Below are positions 33,573 through 42,091 of a stretch of 46,760 nucleotides of DNA, piece after piece. The DNA is from CAXPZW01 sp049594615 (GTDB lineage: Bacteria > Bacteroidota > Bacteroidia > Flavobacteriales_D > Sanyastnellaceae), in NCBI GenBank assembly GCA_049594615.1, contig JBMYJR010000017.1:1-46760 (forward strand), read 5' to 3'. Position numbers and translations under genes: made by a program. Below the pieces are notes generated by a model that worked only from the letters and a program-made list of their open reading frames with translations, was not told the origin of the DNA and made no database searches. How positions within the stretch are numbered: position 1 is the stretch's first letter; every line of letters begins with the position of its first letter.

Positions 33573-35351
33573 TCAGCGGGTGATCCCCATCTTGTCCATC
33601 AAGAACGTAGCGTTCATATTGGCACAGACCCCGTCTCGAAGGACGTAGTCAAAGTCCAGGTCCTCGGTGCCGATGGTCACATCAAAGAACTGGTTGTGCA
33701 CCTGGGGGGAGCTATCGGCCACCACGCAGAGTGATAAGTCGTGGGTAGCGATCACCCCAGATGCCGGCAGGCGGGTCAGCTTTTCCAAGAACTTACGGCT
33801 GCCTTCGGCTTTGTCCTTCGAGTTCGTCCCTTTGAGGATTTCATCGAGGATGACAAACAGCTCTTGTCCGGATTCCAAGTGCTCTACCAAGATTTGCAAG
33901 CGGCGCAGCTCCGCATAGAAGTAGCTAGCGTTGTCCTCCAAGGCATCGGTCGTGCGCATGGAACTGAAGAGTGGCACAGGACGGAAGGTGAAGGATTGCG
34001 CCACCACAGGCGCCCCCATTTGCGCCAGCACCAAGTTGACTCCGAGCGTACGCAAGAAGGTGCTCTTGCCCGCCATGTTGGCCCCTGTCACAATGCTGAA
34101 GCCGTTCTGGTCCAGACCAAAGTCATTGCACACGCGTACTTCTGGATTGAGCATGGGATGCCCTAGCCCACGGGTTTGCACCATGCCTTCGTTGGTGGGA
34201 GTTGGCCAGGTCAAGCCGGGCTGTGAAGCGGCAAACAAGCCCAAGCTGGTCAATACTTCGCCTTGGGCCAAAGCGCCCAACCAAGTGTCCATGTGCGAAC
34301 CGTATTCGCCGTGCCAGTCTTCCAAGCGTTTGAGGCACCAAAAATCCCAACCCACCAGCAGGTTGAACACCACGGCCACAAGCAGGTTGTGGCGGTTGTC
34401 GAAGGCATTGGCAATGGAGGACAGTTTTCGCAGTGCATCACCGGCCCCTTGGGACTGCTGACGCAAACCGGCCAGTACCTCCCCGTCCTCCGGCGCTTCG
34501 GCCAGGCGATCCAACACACCGCTCAGTCCAAGCAAGGCAGCGTGCTGTTTGCCCAATTGTGCCGAGACCTCTTGCGTACGGGCCAAGTGTGCGCTGACAA
34601 AGGCCAAGGGCAGCAGCACTAAAATACTGGTCAACCCTCCCGACAACACGCCAAAGACACCACAGAGGATGATTGTTAGGCTGTACACGGGAATCGCCAT
34701 GTGCAAGATGCGATATACGCCCCGGCGCTGTTGCGCATTGCCTGAAGCCGCCCAGCGCTTCAATTGGTCGGTAGAAGACTGGGTGCCCGCTGCCAACTTG
34801 GTGTCGGTGATCAGTTCCAAGCACCACTCCAAGTCCTGACCCAAGGCCTTGACTGCACGTTGTTGACGCAGAATCTCTTTGGGATCGGTTTGCCACTGGG
34901 TGAGGCGTGCGGCCAGCAGGCGTCTTCCCTCATCCAAAAACGTGCGGTTGAGCATGCGGAATACCGAATGCGGTCCAAACACGTCCAGATCTGCAGCAAA
35001 TGCGTGGCCAGGGTCCATGAACGCCTCACCAGCCTCCCATTGGTCGTGGTTGCCCGATATGCTTTCGAGCTGAGCGGCTGCCAACGTGGCTTGGGCACGG
35101 GCGCGATCCCGAGCCACCTCGCGGCGGCGGTACATCAAGACAGAAGCGCCGAAGCCCACAATACTCAACAAGACAAGCACCCAACGGTAAGGATTGGGCA
35201 CACCCATGACCCCTGTGGCGAACAGCACCGCGAGTACAAATGCTCCAAAACGGATCCATCCCCACAGGCTGAGCTGTGCGCTCAATCGGGCATCCTCAAG
35301 CTTGGCGTGCTCGTAGGCGTGTTGAAAGAAAACGGCTGCCGGAACCGGCAT
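33573..35351 (-). CDS. Membrane-associated MutS-like ATPase
   Basis: A 592-residue protein whose C-terminal third is a MutS-type ABC ATPase: Walker A GANMAGKSTF (423-432), Walker B LFVILDEIL (498-506) and switch ATHDLSL (535-541). The mismatch-binding domain I is absent. Instead there are hydrophobic segments at about 33-50, 56-74, 217-250 and 322-338, so it is probably anchored to the membrane. Such MutS-related proteins occur in Bacteroidota, with no known function; mismatch repair is unlikely. ATG 35351 is 3 bp after the moxR stop, suggesting cotranscription. Confidence 0.85.
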   Translation of the reverse strand: MPVPAAVFFQHAYEHAKLEDARLSAQLSLWGWIRFGAFVLAVLFATGVMGVPNPYRWVLVLLSIVGFGASVLMYRRREVARDRARAQATLAAAQLESISGNHDQWEAGEAFMDPGHAFAADLDVFGPHSVFRMLNRTFLDEGRRLLAARLTQWQTDPKEILRQQRAVKALGQDLEWCLELITDTKLAAGTQSSTDQLKRWAASGNAQQRRGVYRILHMAIPVYSLTIILCGVFGVLSGGLTSILVLLPLAFVSAHLARTQEVSAQLGKQHAALLGLSGVLDRLAEAPEDGEVLAGLRQQSQGAGDALRKLSSIANAFDNRHNLLVAVVFNLLVGWDFWCLKRLEDWHGEYGSHMDTWLGALAQGEVLTSLGLFAASQPGLTWPTPTNEGMVQTRGLGHPMLNPEVRVCNDFGLDQNGFSIVTGANMAGKSTFLRTLGVNLVLAQMGAPVVAQSFTFRPVPLFSSMRTTDALEDNASYFYAELRRLQILVEHLESGQELFVILDEILKGTNSKDKAEGSRKFLEKLTRLPASGVIATHDLSLCVVADSSPQVHNQFFDVTIGTEDLDFDYVLRDGVCANMNATFLMDKMGITR

Positions 35352-35354
35352 GGA

Positions 35355-36326
35355 TCAGAGCAGTTCCTGAACGATACGTTCGATGGAGTAGCCTTCGGCC
35401 TCAGCCTTGTAGTTGCGCACGATGCGGTGGCGCAGGATGGGCAGGGCAACGGCTTGTACATCTTCAATGTCGGGCGAGAACTTGCCGCTGACTGCCGCGT
35501 GCACTTTGGCTCCAATCACCAAGTACTGCGACGCACGTGGGCCGGCTCCCCAGGAAAGGAAGTCCTTGACCATTTGCGGCGAACGGTCACCCGCTGGGCG
35601 GGTTTTTGCAGTCAAGCCTACCGCGTATTCCACAACGTTGTCGGCGATGGGCATGCGGCGTATAAGCTTTTGGTAGAAGGTGATCTCTTCTCCAGAAATC
35701 ACGGGATTTACCTGAGCAGTAGCATCTACAGTGGTTTGCTTCACCACCGATACTTCTTCTTCAAACGTGGGATAGTCCACCCAAATGTTGAACATAAAAC
35801 GGTCCAACTGCGCTTCTGGCAGCGGGTAGGTACCCTCCTGCTCAATCGGGTTTTGGGTCGCCAGTACAAAGAACGGACGACCAAGTTCGTAGCGGTTCCC
35901 TGATGCGGTCACCGCGCGCTCCTGCATGGCCTCCAGCAGCGCCGATTGAGTCTTGGGTGGAGTACGGTTGATCTCATCGGCCAAGATGATGTTGGAGAAC
36001 AACGGGCCTTTGACAAAGCGGAACTTGCGGTTCTCATCAAGGATCTCAGACCCAATGATGTCCGATGGCATCAAATCCGGGGTGAACTGGATGCGGTTGA
36101 AGCTGAGTCCCAATGCGTCCGAGATGGTGTTGACCAACAGGGTTTTTGCCAACCCAGGGACCCCGACCAGCAGGCAGTGGCCGTTGCCGAAAATGCTGAT
36201 CAGCAGATCGCGGATGACGTGCTCCTGGCCGACAATGACTTTGCCAATTTCGGTGCGGAGTTCGTGGTACTTGCCGCTCAGGCTTTTGAGCGCGTCGGCA
36301 TCGGATGCAAATTGTGGTTCAGCCAT
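35355..36326 (-). CDS. MoxR family AAA+ ATPase
   Basis: A 323-residue MoxR-type ATPase. It has Walker A GVPGLAKT (55-62), Walker B LADEINRTPPKTQ (from 115), ATQNPIEQEGTYPLPEAQLDRF and the lid. MoxR proteins act as chaperones for VWA-domain partners in metal insertion or envelope stress. Here no VWA or DUF58 gene is adjacent, only foldases upstream and the MutS-like gene downstream, which is unusual. ATG 36324-36326 (MAEPQF) is chosen over an earlier frame opening inside the surA end. 16 bp after surA. Confidence 0.92.
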   Translation of the reverse strand: MAEPQFASDADALKSLSGKYHELRTEIGKVIVGQEHVIRDLLISIFGNGHCLLVGVPGLAKTLLVNTISDALGLSFNRIQFTPDLMPSDIIGSEILDENRKFRFVKGPLFSNIILADEINRTPPKTQSALLEAMQERAVTASGNRYELGRPFFVLATQNPIEQEGTYPLPEAQLDRFMFNIWVDYPTFEEEVSVVKQTTVDATAQVNPVISGEEITFYQKLIRRMPIADNVVEYAVGLTAKTRPAGDRSPQMVKDFLSWGAGPRASQYLVIGAKVHAAVSGKFSPDIEDVQAVALPILRHRIVRNYKAEAEGYSIERIVQELL

Positions 36327-36342
36327 GTTTGAAGTCGGTGGG

Positions 36343-37710
36343 TTAGGGAGCCTTGGTCTCGCTTGCTTGGAAGTCGAGCCAAGGGAATGTAAAGTTGTCG
36401 CTGACGTATTCTTCGTCGATGCGCACAAAAGTGTTGCGCAGGCGCTTGCGCACCCAAGCCTCGAGTTCTTCTTGTTGCTTGAACTGTTTGGCCTGTTGTT
36501 GGAAGATCAAGTAGTCGTCGTCGAGGTTGGCGGTATGCGCCTGCAGGCGTCCGTCGAGTCGGATGGACAGGAACTTGCTGGAGCCGTCTTGCTCGGTAAA
36601 GTAGAAGGGATCCGAAATCTCCCCTTCTCCCAACTTATCCAAGATGAAGAAGAGTTTGGGGTCCATTTCGTCCACGCGAAAGCGCTTGGTACCGCTGGCC
36701 GGATTGATGACGCGTCCTTCTTGCTTGGCGGTTTTCTCGTCGGTGCTGTAGCGCAGGGCCGCGCTGCGGAAGGTCAAGGTGTCGGTGCGGATTTCATTGA
36801 CCAGCGAGTCAAGCATTTGCTCGGCCTTGACCAGGGCTTGGTCGGTCACCTCTGGGCGCACCAAGATGTGGCACGCATCGTAAATGTTGCCCCGGCGGTC
36901 TTCCACCTTGAGGATGTGGTAGCCGAAGTCGGTTTCGAACACTTCGCTCACGTTGCCAATGGGGGTGCTGAAGGCAGCGGCCTCAAACTCGGGCACCATC
37001 ACGCCTTTCTGCACGCCGCGGTAGCAGCCGTTGGTTCCCTTGCTTCCCGGGTCTTGGGTCCACTTGACCACTTCCAGGTTCCAGCGGTAGGGCTTTTCAA
37101 CTACAATGGAGCGGATGGAGTCCAGCAAGGATCGAGTGTCCGCCTCTTGTTTGGCGGTGATGGCCGGATCCATGGCAATTTGGCTATACCAAAGTTCTTC
37201 AGGGATCAGTGGGAGGCTGTCCTTGGGAATGCCTTCAAAAAAGCCCACCACCTCACCGGGAGTCACGTCCACTGCGCCAAGCATTTCCTGCTTGAGCTGC
37301 TCGGCCATGAGCTGTTCTTTGATGGGGTCGTAGAACTCGTCTTTCCACGCGGTGACGCTTTTGCCGTAGTACTCCTCAAAGGCCTCCTCGGAGCCGAGCA
37401 GGCTGATGTAGTATTGGATGCGCTGGTCAATGGTGGCATAGATGTATTCGTCGCTGACCTCCACCGAATCCAAACGTGCTTGGTTCAGCAGCAACTTCTC
37501 AAACATCAGTGCCTCGAGTGCAATGTGACGCGCTTGATCGGTCACGGCCCCGCCTTGGGTGATTTGCAAGGCTTGCACTTCAATTTCGGATTGCAGGATG
37601 ATTTCGTTGCCCACCACAGCGGCAACCTTGTCGATCAGATCCCCTTGGGCCCCTGCAGCGAGTGCTGCACACATAAACAGGCCGATGATTCCCCCTTTAA
37701 GGACGCTCAT
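36343..37710 (-). CDS. surA: SurA-type periplasmic chaperone / peptidyl-prolyl isomerase
   Basis: A 455-residue exported foldase. It has signal peptide MSVLKGGIIGLFMCAALAAGAQ, then the SurA N-domain (DKVAAVVGNEIILQSEIE, typical). Two parvulin-like domains follow at about 173-272 (ends FGYHILKVEDRRG) and 278-380 (DACHILVRPE). SurA delivers unfolded outer-membrane proteins to BAM. It is third of three consecutive foldase genes and overlaps the preceding one by 14 bases. Confidence 0.92.
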   Translation of the reverse strand: MSVLKGGIIGLFMCAALAAGAQGDLIDKVAAVVGNEIILQSEIEVQALQITQGGAVTDQARHIALEALMFEKLLLNQARLDSVEVSDEYIYATIDQRIQYYISLLGSEEAFEEYYGKSVTAWKDEFYDPIKEQLMAEQLKQEMLGAVDVTPGEVVGFFEGIPKDSLPLIPEELWYSQIAMDPAITAKQEADTRSLLDSIRSIVVEKPYRWNLEVVKWTQDPGSKGTNGCYRGVQKGVMVPEFEAAAFSTPIGNVSEVFETDFGYHILKVEDRRGNIYDACHILVRPEVTDQALVKAEQMLDSLVNEIRTDTLTFRSAALRYSTDEKTAKQEGRVINPASGTKRFRVDEMDPKLFFILDKLGEGEISDPFYFTEQDGSSKFLSIRLDGRLQAHTANLDDDYLIFQQQAKQFKQQEELEAWVRKRLRNTFVRIDEEYVSDNFTFPWLDFQASETKAP

Positions 37711-38548
37711 AATGCATTTCTATCTGGTTCTCCTTCAATGCCTGGCGGTACACGTCGGCCCGCAGGGTGCTCAGCAATTCGCTTTTGCGTCGGTTGAGGA
37801 TCATGCTCCGGATCTTGGCTTTTTGCAAACTGAAGGGAGACACGCTGTCTTTCAGCTTGAAGTCGCGGATGCGCAGGAAAATTACTTGATTCCCACGTTG
37901 AACCTCAACGGTTTTGTTCTTTTTTAGAAAGCGCTCGGTGTTGTATATCTCCAGAGGAACCTGCTGACGCAAATCCTCGAGGAAAATCCATTGATCCTCA
38001 TCCAAAAAGCAACCGCCGCGGTACTGGTGACAGAAGGCTTCGAGTTCCTCCTGGGTGTCGTCGGTCACTTGTTCGAACTGGGTGCGGAATGCCGTCGCAT
38101 CCCAATCGCCGCTGTCCAACATGCAAAAACGGGCCTGAACGATGTAATCCTTCAGCACAAAGTTGTCCCGGTTCTGATCATAGAACGCACGAAGTTCCGA
38201 TTCTGCTACAGCCGTGTCCAACCTTTGGCGAATCATTTCTTCTTCGTAGGCATGAGTTAGCAGTGCTTGCCGGTGCTTTTCAAGGGCTTCCTCAAAGTCT
38301 TGCAACCGCTCGGGAAGGACATTCTGGGCTTGCTGCACCAAAGCCTGATCGGTGATCCATTGCTGGATGTAACGGTCGGCCAGAAGTGCGCTGTCCTCTG
38401 GGGTGGCTTCATCAGGTACCACAGCGGACACCTCATCCCAATACAGGGTGTGCCCATGGACTAAGGCCACCGGGTCGCGCTGCTCGACTTCCGAGGTGGG
38501 CTGACACGCGGCCAACACGCCCAACCATGCCGCCCAGCGCAAGCGCAT
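37697..38548 (-). CDS. SurA/PpiC-like foldase lipoprotein lacking a parvulin domain
   Basis: A 283-residue lipoprotein with lipobox LAAC (Cys15). The N-terminal region (VALVHGHTLYWDEVSAVVP, then a long helical part with IQQWITDQALVQQA) is like the SurA chaperone core. The stretch about 120-225, where a parvulin domain would sit (RAFYDQNRDNFVLKDYIVQARFC), keeps only partial similarity and has no recognisable HxxxH-type or FGYH motifs. It is therefore probably a chaperone without isomerase activity. The stop/start overlap with the neighbour upstream is a single base (TAATG) and downstream is 14 bases. Confidence 0.78.
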   Translation of the reverse strand: MRLRWAAWLGVLAACQPTSEVEQRDPVALVHGHTLYWDEVSAVVPDEATPEDSALLADRYIQQWITDQALVQQAQNVLPERLQDFEEALEKHRQALLTHAYEEEMIRQRLDTAVAESELRAFYDQNRDNFVLKDYIVQARFCMLDSGDWDATAFRTQFEQVTDDTQEELEAFCHQYRGGCFLDEDQWIFLEDLRQQVPLEIYNTERFLKKNKTVEVQRGNQVIFLRIRDFKLKDSVSPFSLQKAKIRSMILNRRKSELLSTLRADVYRQALKENQIEMHYERP

Positions 38549-40512
38549 TAAGGTTGCGTAATCAAGGTGTAGAGCACGTCGTTGTTTACCGCGTAATTGT
38601 ACTTGGCGCGCAACTCTTTGATCCAGCGGTCCTCCAGGTAATTCTGGTACTCGGCGGTGATCAAACCGCGAGCTTCGTCCAGGGCCTTGGGCTCAGCCGG
38701 ACGCACCGACTTGGCCACCACTACCCAGAACTTGCCGTCGCGCTCAAACACGTCGGACACGCCAGAAGTCCACTCCACTGCGTCCACCACGTTATTGATA
38801 CCGCGCTCGTAGAGGCCTTCTTCGTAGCGCACGTTGAGCGGGCCGCCTTCGTTGAGTTCGAGGACAATCTCGTTGGGAGGCACACCGGCGTCCAAGCGCT
38901 TGCTCACCAGGCCAGCGAGCTCAGCGGATACGCAACCGTAGAGGCCGGCCTCCAAGCGCTCGCCCCACATGAAATTGGCTTGCTGTTGCTCGTAGAACGC
39001 TTCCATACCGGCGGTGTCCTTCACGGCCTTTGACCAGACGAGTTCGTCGGTAAGTTCAAAAAGCAGGATGCCATCGCGGTACTCGTTCATCAGCAGGCGG
39101 AAATCGTTGTGCTTCTCTTCGAGTCGACTGTCTTCGTAGGCGATCAACTTTTCTTCCTTGAAAGCCTTCAGTTGATCGTTGAGGAACTTGTCCAAGTCGC
39201 CTTGTCCTTTGCCCTTTCCGGCTGCATTGAGGAAGTCCACAAACTCCTGGGCAGAGAACGTCTGGTCGGCAAAGCTGGCCAAAGGCACCTTCTGGCACTT
39301 GGCCTTGGCGATGGTCATGTTGCCGCGCCACACTGCGGTATCGAGGTTTTTGCGAACGGCTTTTTTGAGGGCCTTCTGGCTCACCGTGTAGCCGTACTCA
39401 ACACCAATCTTGCGCACGAAGGAGGCGCGGGTGGCTTCGGCACGTGCGTCGCGACGCACGCGATTGCGGATTTCCTTTTCCACCTCTTCGAACGCCGCCA
39501 CTGGCTTGTACTCGAGGCGCTTGATGATGTGGAAACCCACCGAGGTTTGTACCGGCTCAGATACGTCCCCGTCCTGGGCCAAGCCAAATGCGGTGTCCTC
39601 AAAGCTTTCGATCATTTTCCCTGATCCAAACCAAGGCAGCTCACCTCCGTTGCGAGCGGTGGATGCATCCTCGCTGAATTTGAGGGCCATTTCTTGGAAG
39701 TCAGCTCCGCCCTGGAGCATGGTGTAGATGTTGTCAATCTTGGCTTTGCCTTGCTTGACCGATTCAGGGTCCTTTTCGTCGGCGCGAACCATGATGTGTG
39801 CGGCGCGCAGTTCACCGCGGGCATCGCGGCGGTCCACCACATTGAGCAAGTGGTAGCCAAAGCGGGTGCGTACCGGCATCGATACTTGACCCACTTCAGT
39901 GGTGTAGGCCGCATTCTCAAACGGGTACACCATTTGGAACACCGAGAAGTAACCGAGGTCGCCGCCGTTCTGGGCCACCGAAGGATCTTCTGAACCGCCC
40001 AGACCTCGTGCCACAGATTCAAAGTCTTCGCCGGCCATGATGCGGTTGCGCAGCTTCATGATCTTGTTCCAGGCCTTGAGGGTGTCCTCGGGGCTGGCTT
40101 TAAGCTCGCAGCTGATCAAGATGTGGCTGGCGCGCACCTCTTGGGTTTTGCGCATGTAGGCGTCGCGTACCAATTCGTCCAACAGCTCGCCGTCGGTCAG
40201 GTAGGGACGGGTGAGTTGGCTGCGGTAGCCTTGAAGTTCGGAAACGAACGCGGGCACCGTATCCATGCCGCGGGAGCGGGCTTCGGCCACTTTGAGTTTG
40301 AAGTTGATAAACAACTCCATGTACTCATCGAGGTCGGCCTTGGAAATGACCGAATCGCGGTTGTTCTTTTTGAAGATGGCTTCGAAGTCGGCAATGGAGA
40401 CCTGTTCGTTGCCCAGGGTCATTACCACATCACTCTGCGCAAACAGGCCCAACGAGGTCAGGACCAGTGCGCAGCTCAGTACCAGAATTCTCATAGCTTT
40501 TTTGGCTTGCAT
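38548..40512 (-). CDS. Exported peptidyl-prolyl isomerase with two parvulin domains
   Basis: A 654-residue periplasmic foldase. The signal peptide ends at LGLFAQ. A SurA-like N-terminal helical domain is followed by parvulin domains at about 126-228 (VRASHILISCEL ... FGYHLLNVVDRRD) and 235-333 (RAAHIMVRADE ... VGFHIIKRLEYK). The C-terminal ~300 residues are helical and end with a further SurA-like part (KFWVVVAKSVRPAEPKALDE). ATG 40512 is used, but a second ATG at 40494 (MRILVL) also gives a perfect signal peptide. First of three foldase genes, 39 bp after guaB. Confidence 0.9.
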   Translation of the reverse strand: MQAKKAMRILVLSCALVLTSLGLFAQSDVVMTLGNEQVSIADFEAIFKKNNRDSVISKADLDEYMELFINFKLKVAEARSRGMDTVPAFVSELQGYRSQLTRPYLTDGELLDELVRDAYMRKTQEVRASHILISCELKASPEDTLKAWNKIMKLRNRIMAGEDFESVARGLGGSEDPSVAQNGGDLGYFSVFQMVYPFENAAYTTEVGQVSMPVRTRFGYHLLNVVDRRDARGELRAAHIMVRADEKDPESVKQGKAKIDNIYTMLQGGADFQEMALKFSEDASTARNGGELPWFGSGKMIESFEDTAFGLAQDGDVSEPVQTSVGFHIIKRLEYKPVAAFEEVEKEIRNRVRRDARAEATRASFVRKIGVEYGYTVSQKALKKAVRKNLDTAVWRGNMTIAKAKCQKVPLASFADQTFSAQEFVDFLNAAGKGKGQGDLDKFLNDQLKAFKEEKLIAYEDSRLEEKHNDFRLLMNEYRDGILLFELTDELVWSKAVKDTAGMEAFYEQQQANFMWGERLEAGLYGCVSAELAGLVSKRLDAGVPPNEIVLELNEGGPLNVRYEEGLYERGINNVVDAVEWTSGVSDVFERDGKFWVVVAKSVRPAEPKALDEARGLITAEYQNYLEDRWIKELRAKYNYAVNNDVLYTLITQP

Positions 40513-40518
40513 GGTGCG

Positions 40519-40526
40519 CGAAAATA
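40519..40526 (-). promoter_or_regulatory. Possible -10-like box for the foldase operon
   Basis: The minus strand reads TATTTTCG, one mismatch from TAnnTTTG, 6 bases before ATG 40512. If used, it favours the inner start at 40494. It overlaps one arm of the inverted repeat at 40524-40548. Confidence 0.35.
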
Positions 40527-40548
40527 ACCATTCGCACCGGGTGGTTAT
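40524..40548. repeat. Inverted repeat ATAACCA-N11-TGGTTAT in the guaB-foldase gap
   Basis: Perfect 7-bp arms at 40524-40530 and 40542-40548 fill most of the 39-bp gap. No U-tract follows, so it looks more like an operator or mRNA processing hairpin than a terminator. Confidence 0.4.
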
Positions 40549-40551
40549 AGA

Positions 40552-42024
40552 TTACGCGAGGCTGTAGTTGGGGGCCTCTCGGGTGATGGTCACATCGTGC
40601 GGATGGCTTTCGCGCATGCCCGCGCTAGTGATGCGCACAAATTGCGCTTGACGCATGGCCTCCAAGTTGGCCGCACCACAGTAGCCCATGCCTGCGCGCA
40701 GGCCGCCTACTACTTGGTGCATTACTTCACGTACGGTGCCTTTGTAGGGCACGCGACCGGAGATGCCTTCGGGTACCAATTTTTTGATGTCGTCTTCGGC
40801 GTCTTGGAAGTAGCGGTCCTTGGATCCCTTCTGCATGGCTTCCACCGAACCCATGCCGCGGTAGGTTTTGAATTTGCGGCCTTCGTAGATGATGGTTTCA
40901 CCAGGCGACTCTTCCACGCCTGCCAGCATCGAACCCACCATGACCGTGTGAGCGCCACCACAGAGGGCTTTGGCTATGTCACCGGTAAAGCGAATACCTC
41001 CGTCAGCAATGATAGGCACTCCGGTATCGCCAATGGCTTCGGCCACGTTCATCACAGCCGACAACTGGGGCACCCCTACCCCTGCGATGATGCGCGTGGT
41101 GCAAATCGAACCAGGTCCGATGCCCACTTTTACCGCATCTGCGCCAGCTTCTACCAGCATTTTTGCCGCTTCAGCAGTCGCAATGTTGCCCACCACTACG
41201 TCAATCCCTGGCAGTTGTTCTTTCACAGCTTTAAGCGCCGTCACTACCCCGCGTGAGTGGCCGTGAGCTGTGTCGATGATCAAGGCGTCCACACCGGCAT
41301 CGCCCAGTGCTTGCGCGCGCTCCACGCTATCGTGGGTCACCCCAATGGCCGCAGCCACGCGCAGACGTCCATAGGCGTCTTTGCAGGAGTTGGGATACTG
41401 GCGCACCTTGATGATGTCTTTGTAAGTGATGAGTCCCACCAGTTTGTTGTCGGCATCCACCACGGGAAGCTTCTCAATCTTGTGGGCCTGCAGGATTTGT
41501 TCGGCTGCTGCCAAGTCGGTGCCTTCCTCGGCTTTGATCAAGCCTTCGCTGGTCATGACCTCACTCACGGGTTTCATCATGTCCTTCTCGAAACGCAGGT
41601 CGCGGTTGGTCACAATGCCAACAAGGTTGTCCTGGTCATCCACCACCGGGATACCGCCGATTTTGTTCTCGGCCATCAGCTTTAGGGCGTCCTGTACAAT
41701 GGCGCCCAAACGCAGGATCACCGGATCTTGGATCATGCCACTCTCCGAGCGCTTCACTTTGCGCACTTCTTGGGCTTGCGCCTCGATGCTCATGTTTTTG
41801 TGAATCACACCGATGCCTCCCGAGCGCGCCATGGCAATGGCCAAGCGGGCTTCGGTCACGGTATCCATGGCCGCTGCGACCACAGGTACGTTGAGTTCGA
41901 TGTTGCGAGAGAATTTGGTGGTCAAGGCCACCTGTCGTGGAAGAACTTCCGAGTACGCCGGTACGAGGAGAACATCGTCGTAGGTGAGTCCTTCTCCGGC
42001 TATTTTACCGCTGCTGAAAGCCAT
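40552..42024 (-). CDS. guaB: IMP dehydrogenase
   Basis: A 490-residue enzyme for the first committed step to GMP: IMP to XMP with NAD+. It has the N-terminal YDDVLLVPAYSEVLPR, two CBS domains (about 98-205) that bind adenine or guanine nucleotides for regulation, and catalytic loop GIGPGSICTTR with Cys308. The flap and finger regions (MGSVEAMQKGS; PYKGTVREVMHQ) are complete. Start ATG 42024 lies 9 bases after a perfect 10-bp palindrome in the leader. Confidence 0.97.
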   Translation of the reverse strand: MAFSSGKIAGEGLTYDDVLLVPAYSEVLPRQVALTTKFSRNIELNVPVVAAAMDTVTEARLAIAMARSGGIGVIHKNMSIEAQAQEVRKVKRSESGMIQDPVILRLGAIVQDALKLMAENKIGGIPVVDDQDNLVGIVTNRDLRFEKDMMKPVSEVMTSEGLIKAEEGTDLAAAEQILQAHKIEKLPVVDADNKLVGLITYKDIIKVRQYPNSCKDAYGRLRVAAAIGVTHDSVERAQALGDAGVDALIIDTAHGHSRGVVTALKAVKEQLPGIDVVVGNIATAEAAKMLVEAGADAVKVGIGPGSICTTRIIAGVGVPQLSAVMNVAEAIGDTGVPIIADGGIRFTGDIAKALCGGAHTVMVGSMLAGVEESPGETIIYEGRKFKTYRGMGSVEAMQKGSKDRYFQDAEDDIKKLVPEGISGRVPYKGTVREVMHQVVGGLRAGMGYCGAANLEAMRQAQFVRITSAGMRESHPHDVTITREAPNYSLA

Positions 42025-42032
42025 GTTGGGGG

Positions 42033-42058
42033 ACGAATTTATGGGGTAATAAATTCGT
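42033..42058. repeat. Perfect palindrome in the guaB 5' leader
   Basis: ACGAATTTAT, six bases (GGGGTA), ATAAATTCGT. It starts 2 bases after the -10-like box and ends 9 bases before the ATG, so it covers the likely transcription start. It could be a repressor operator or a 5' mRNA hairpin next to the ribosome site. Confidence 0.65.
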
Positions 42059-42059
42059 A

Positions 42060-42067
42060 CAAATATA
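42060..42067 (-). promoter_or_regulatory. -10-like box of guaB (TATATTTG)
   Basis: A perfect TAnnTTTG on the minus strand, 35 bases before the guaB start codon. The triplet at -33 is CTC, not TTG. Confidence 0.65.
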
Positions 42068-42091
42068 CTGAATTCGACCGACCCTTGAGGC

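Noticed and set aside
35953..37797. 614-codon plus-strand ORF
   Set aside because: It is antisense to moxR and surA, both well supported. High G+C at third positions makes long antisense frames common here.
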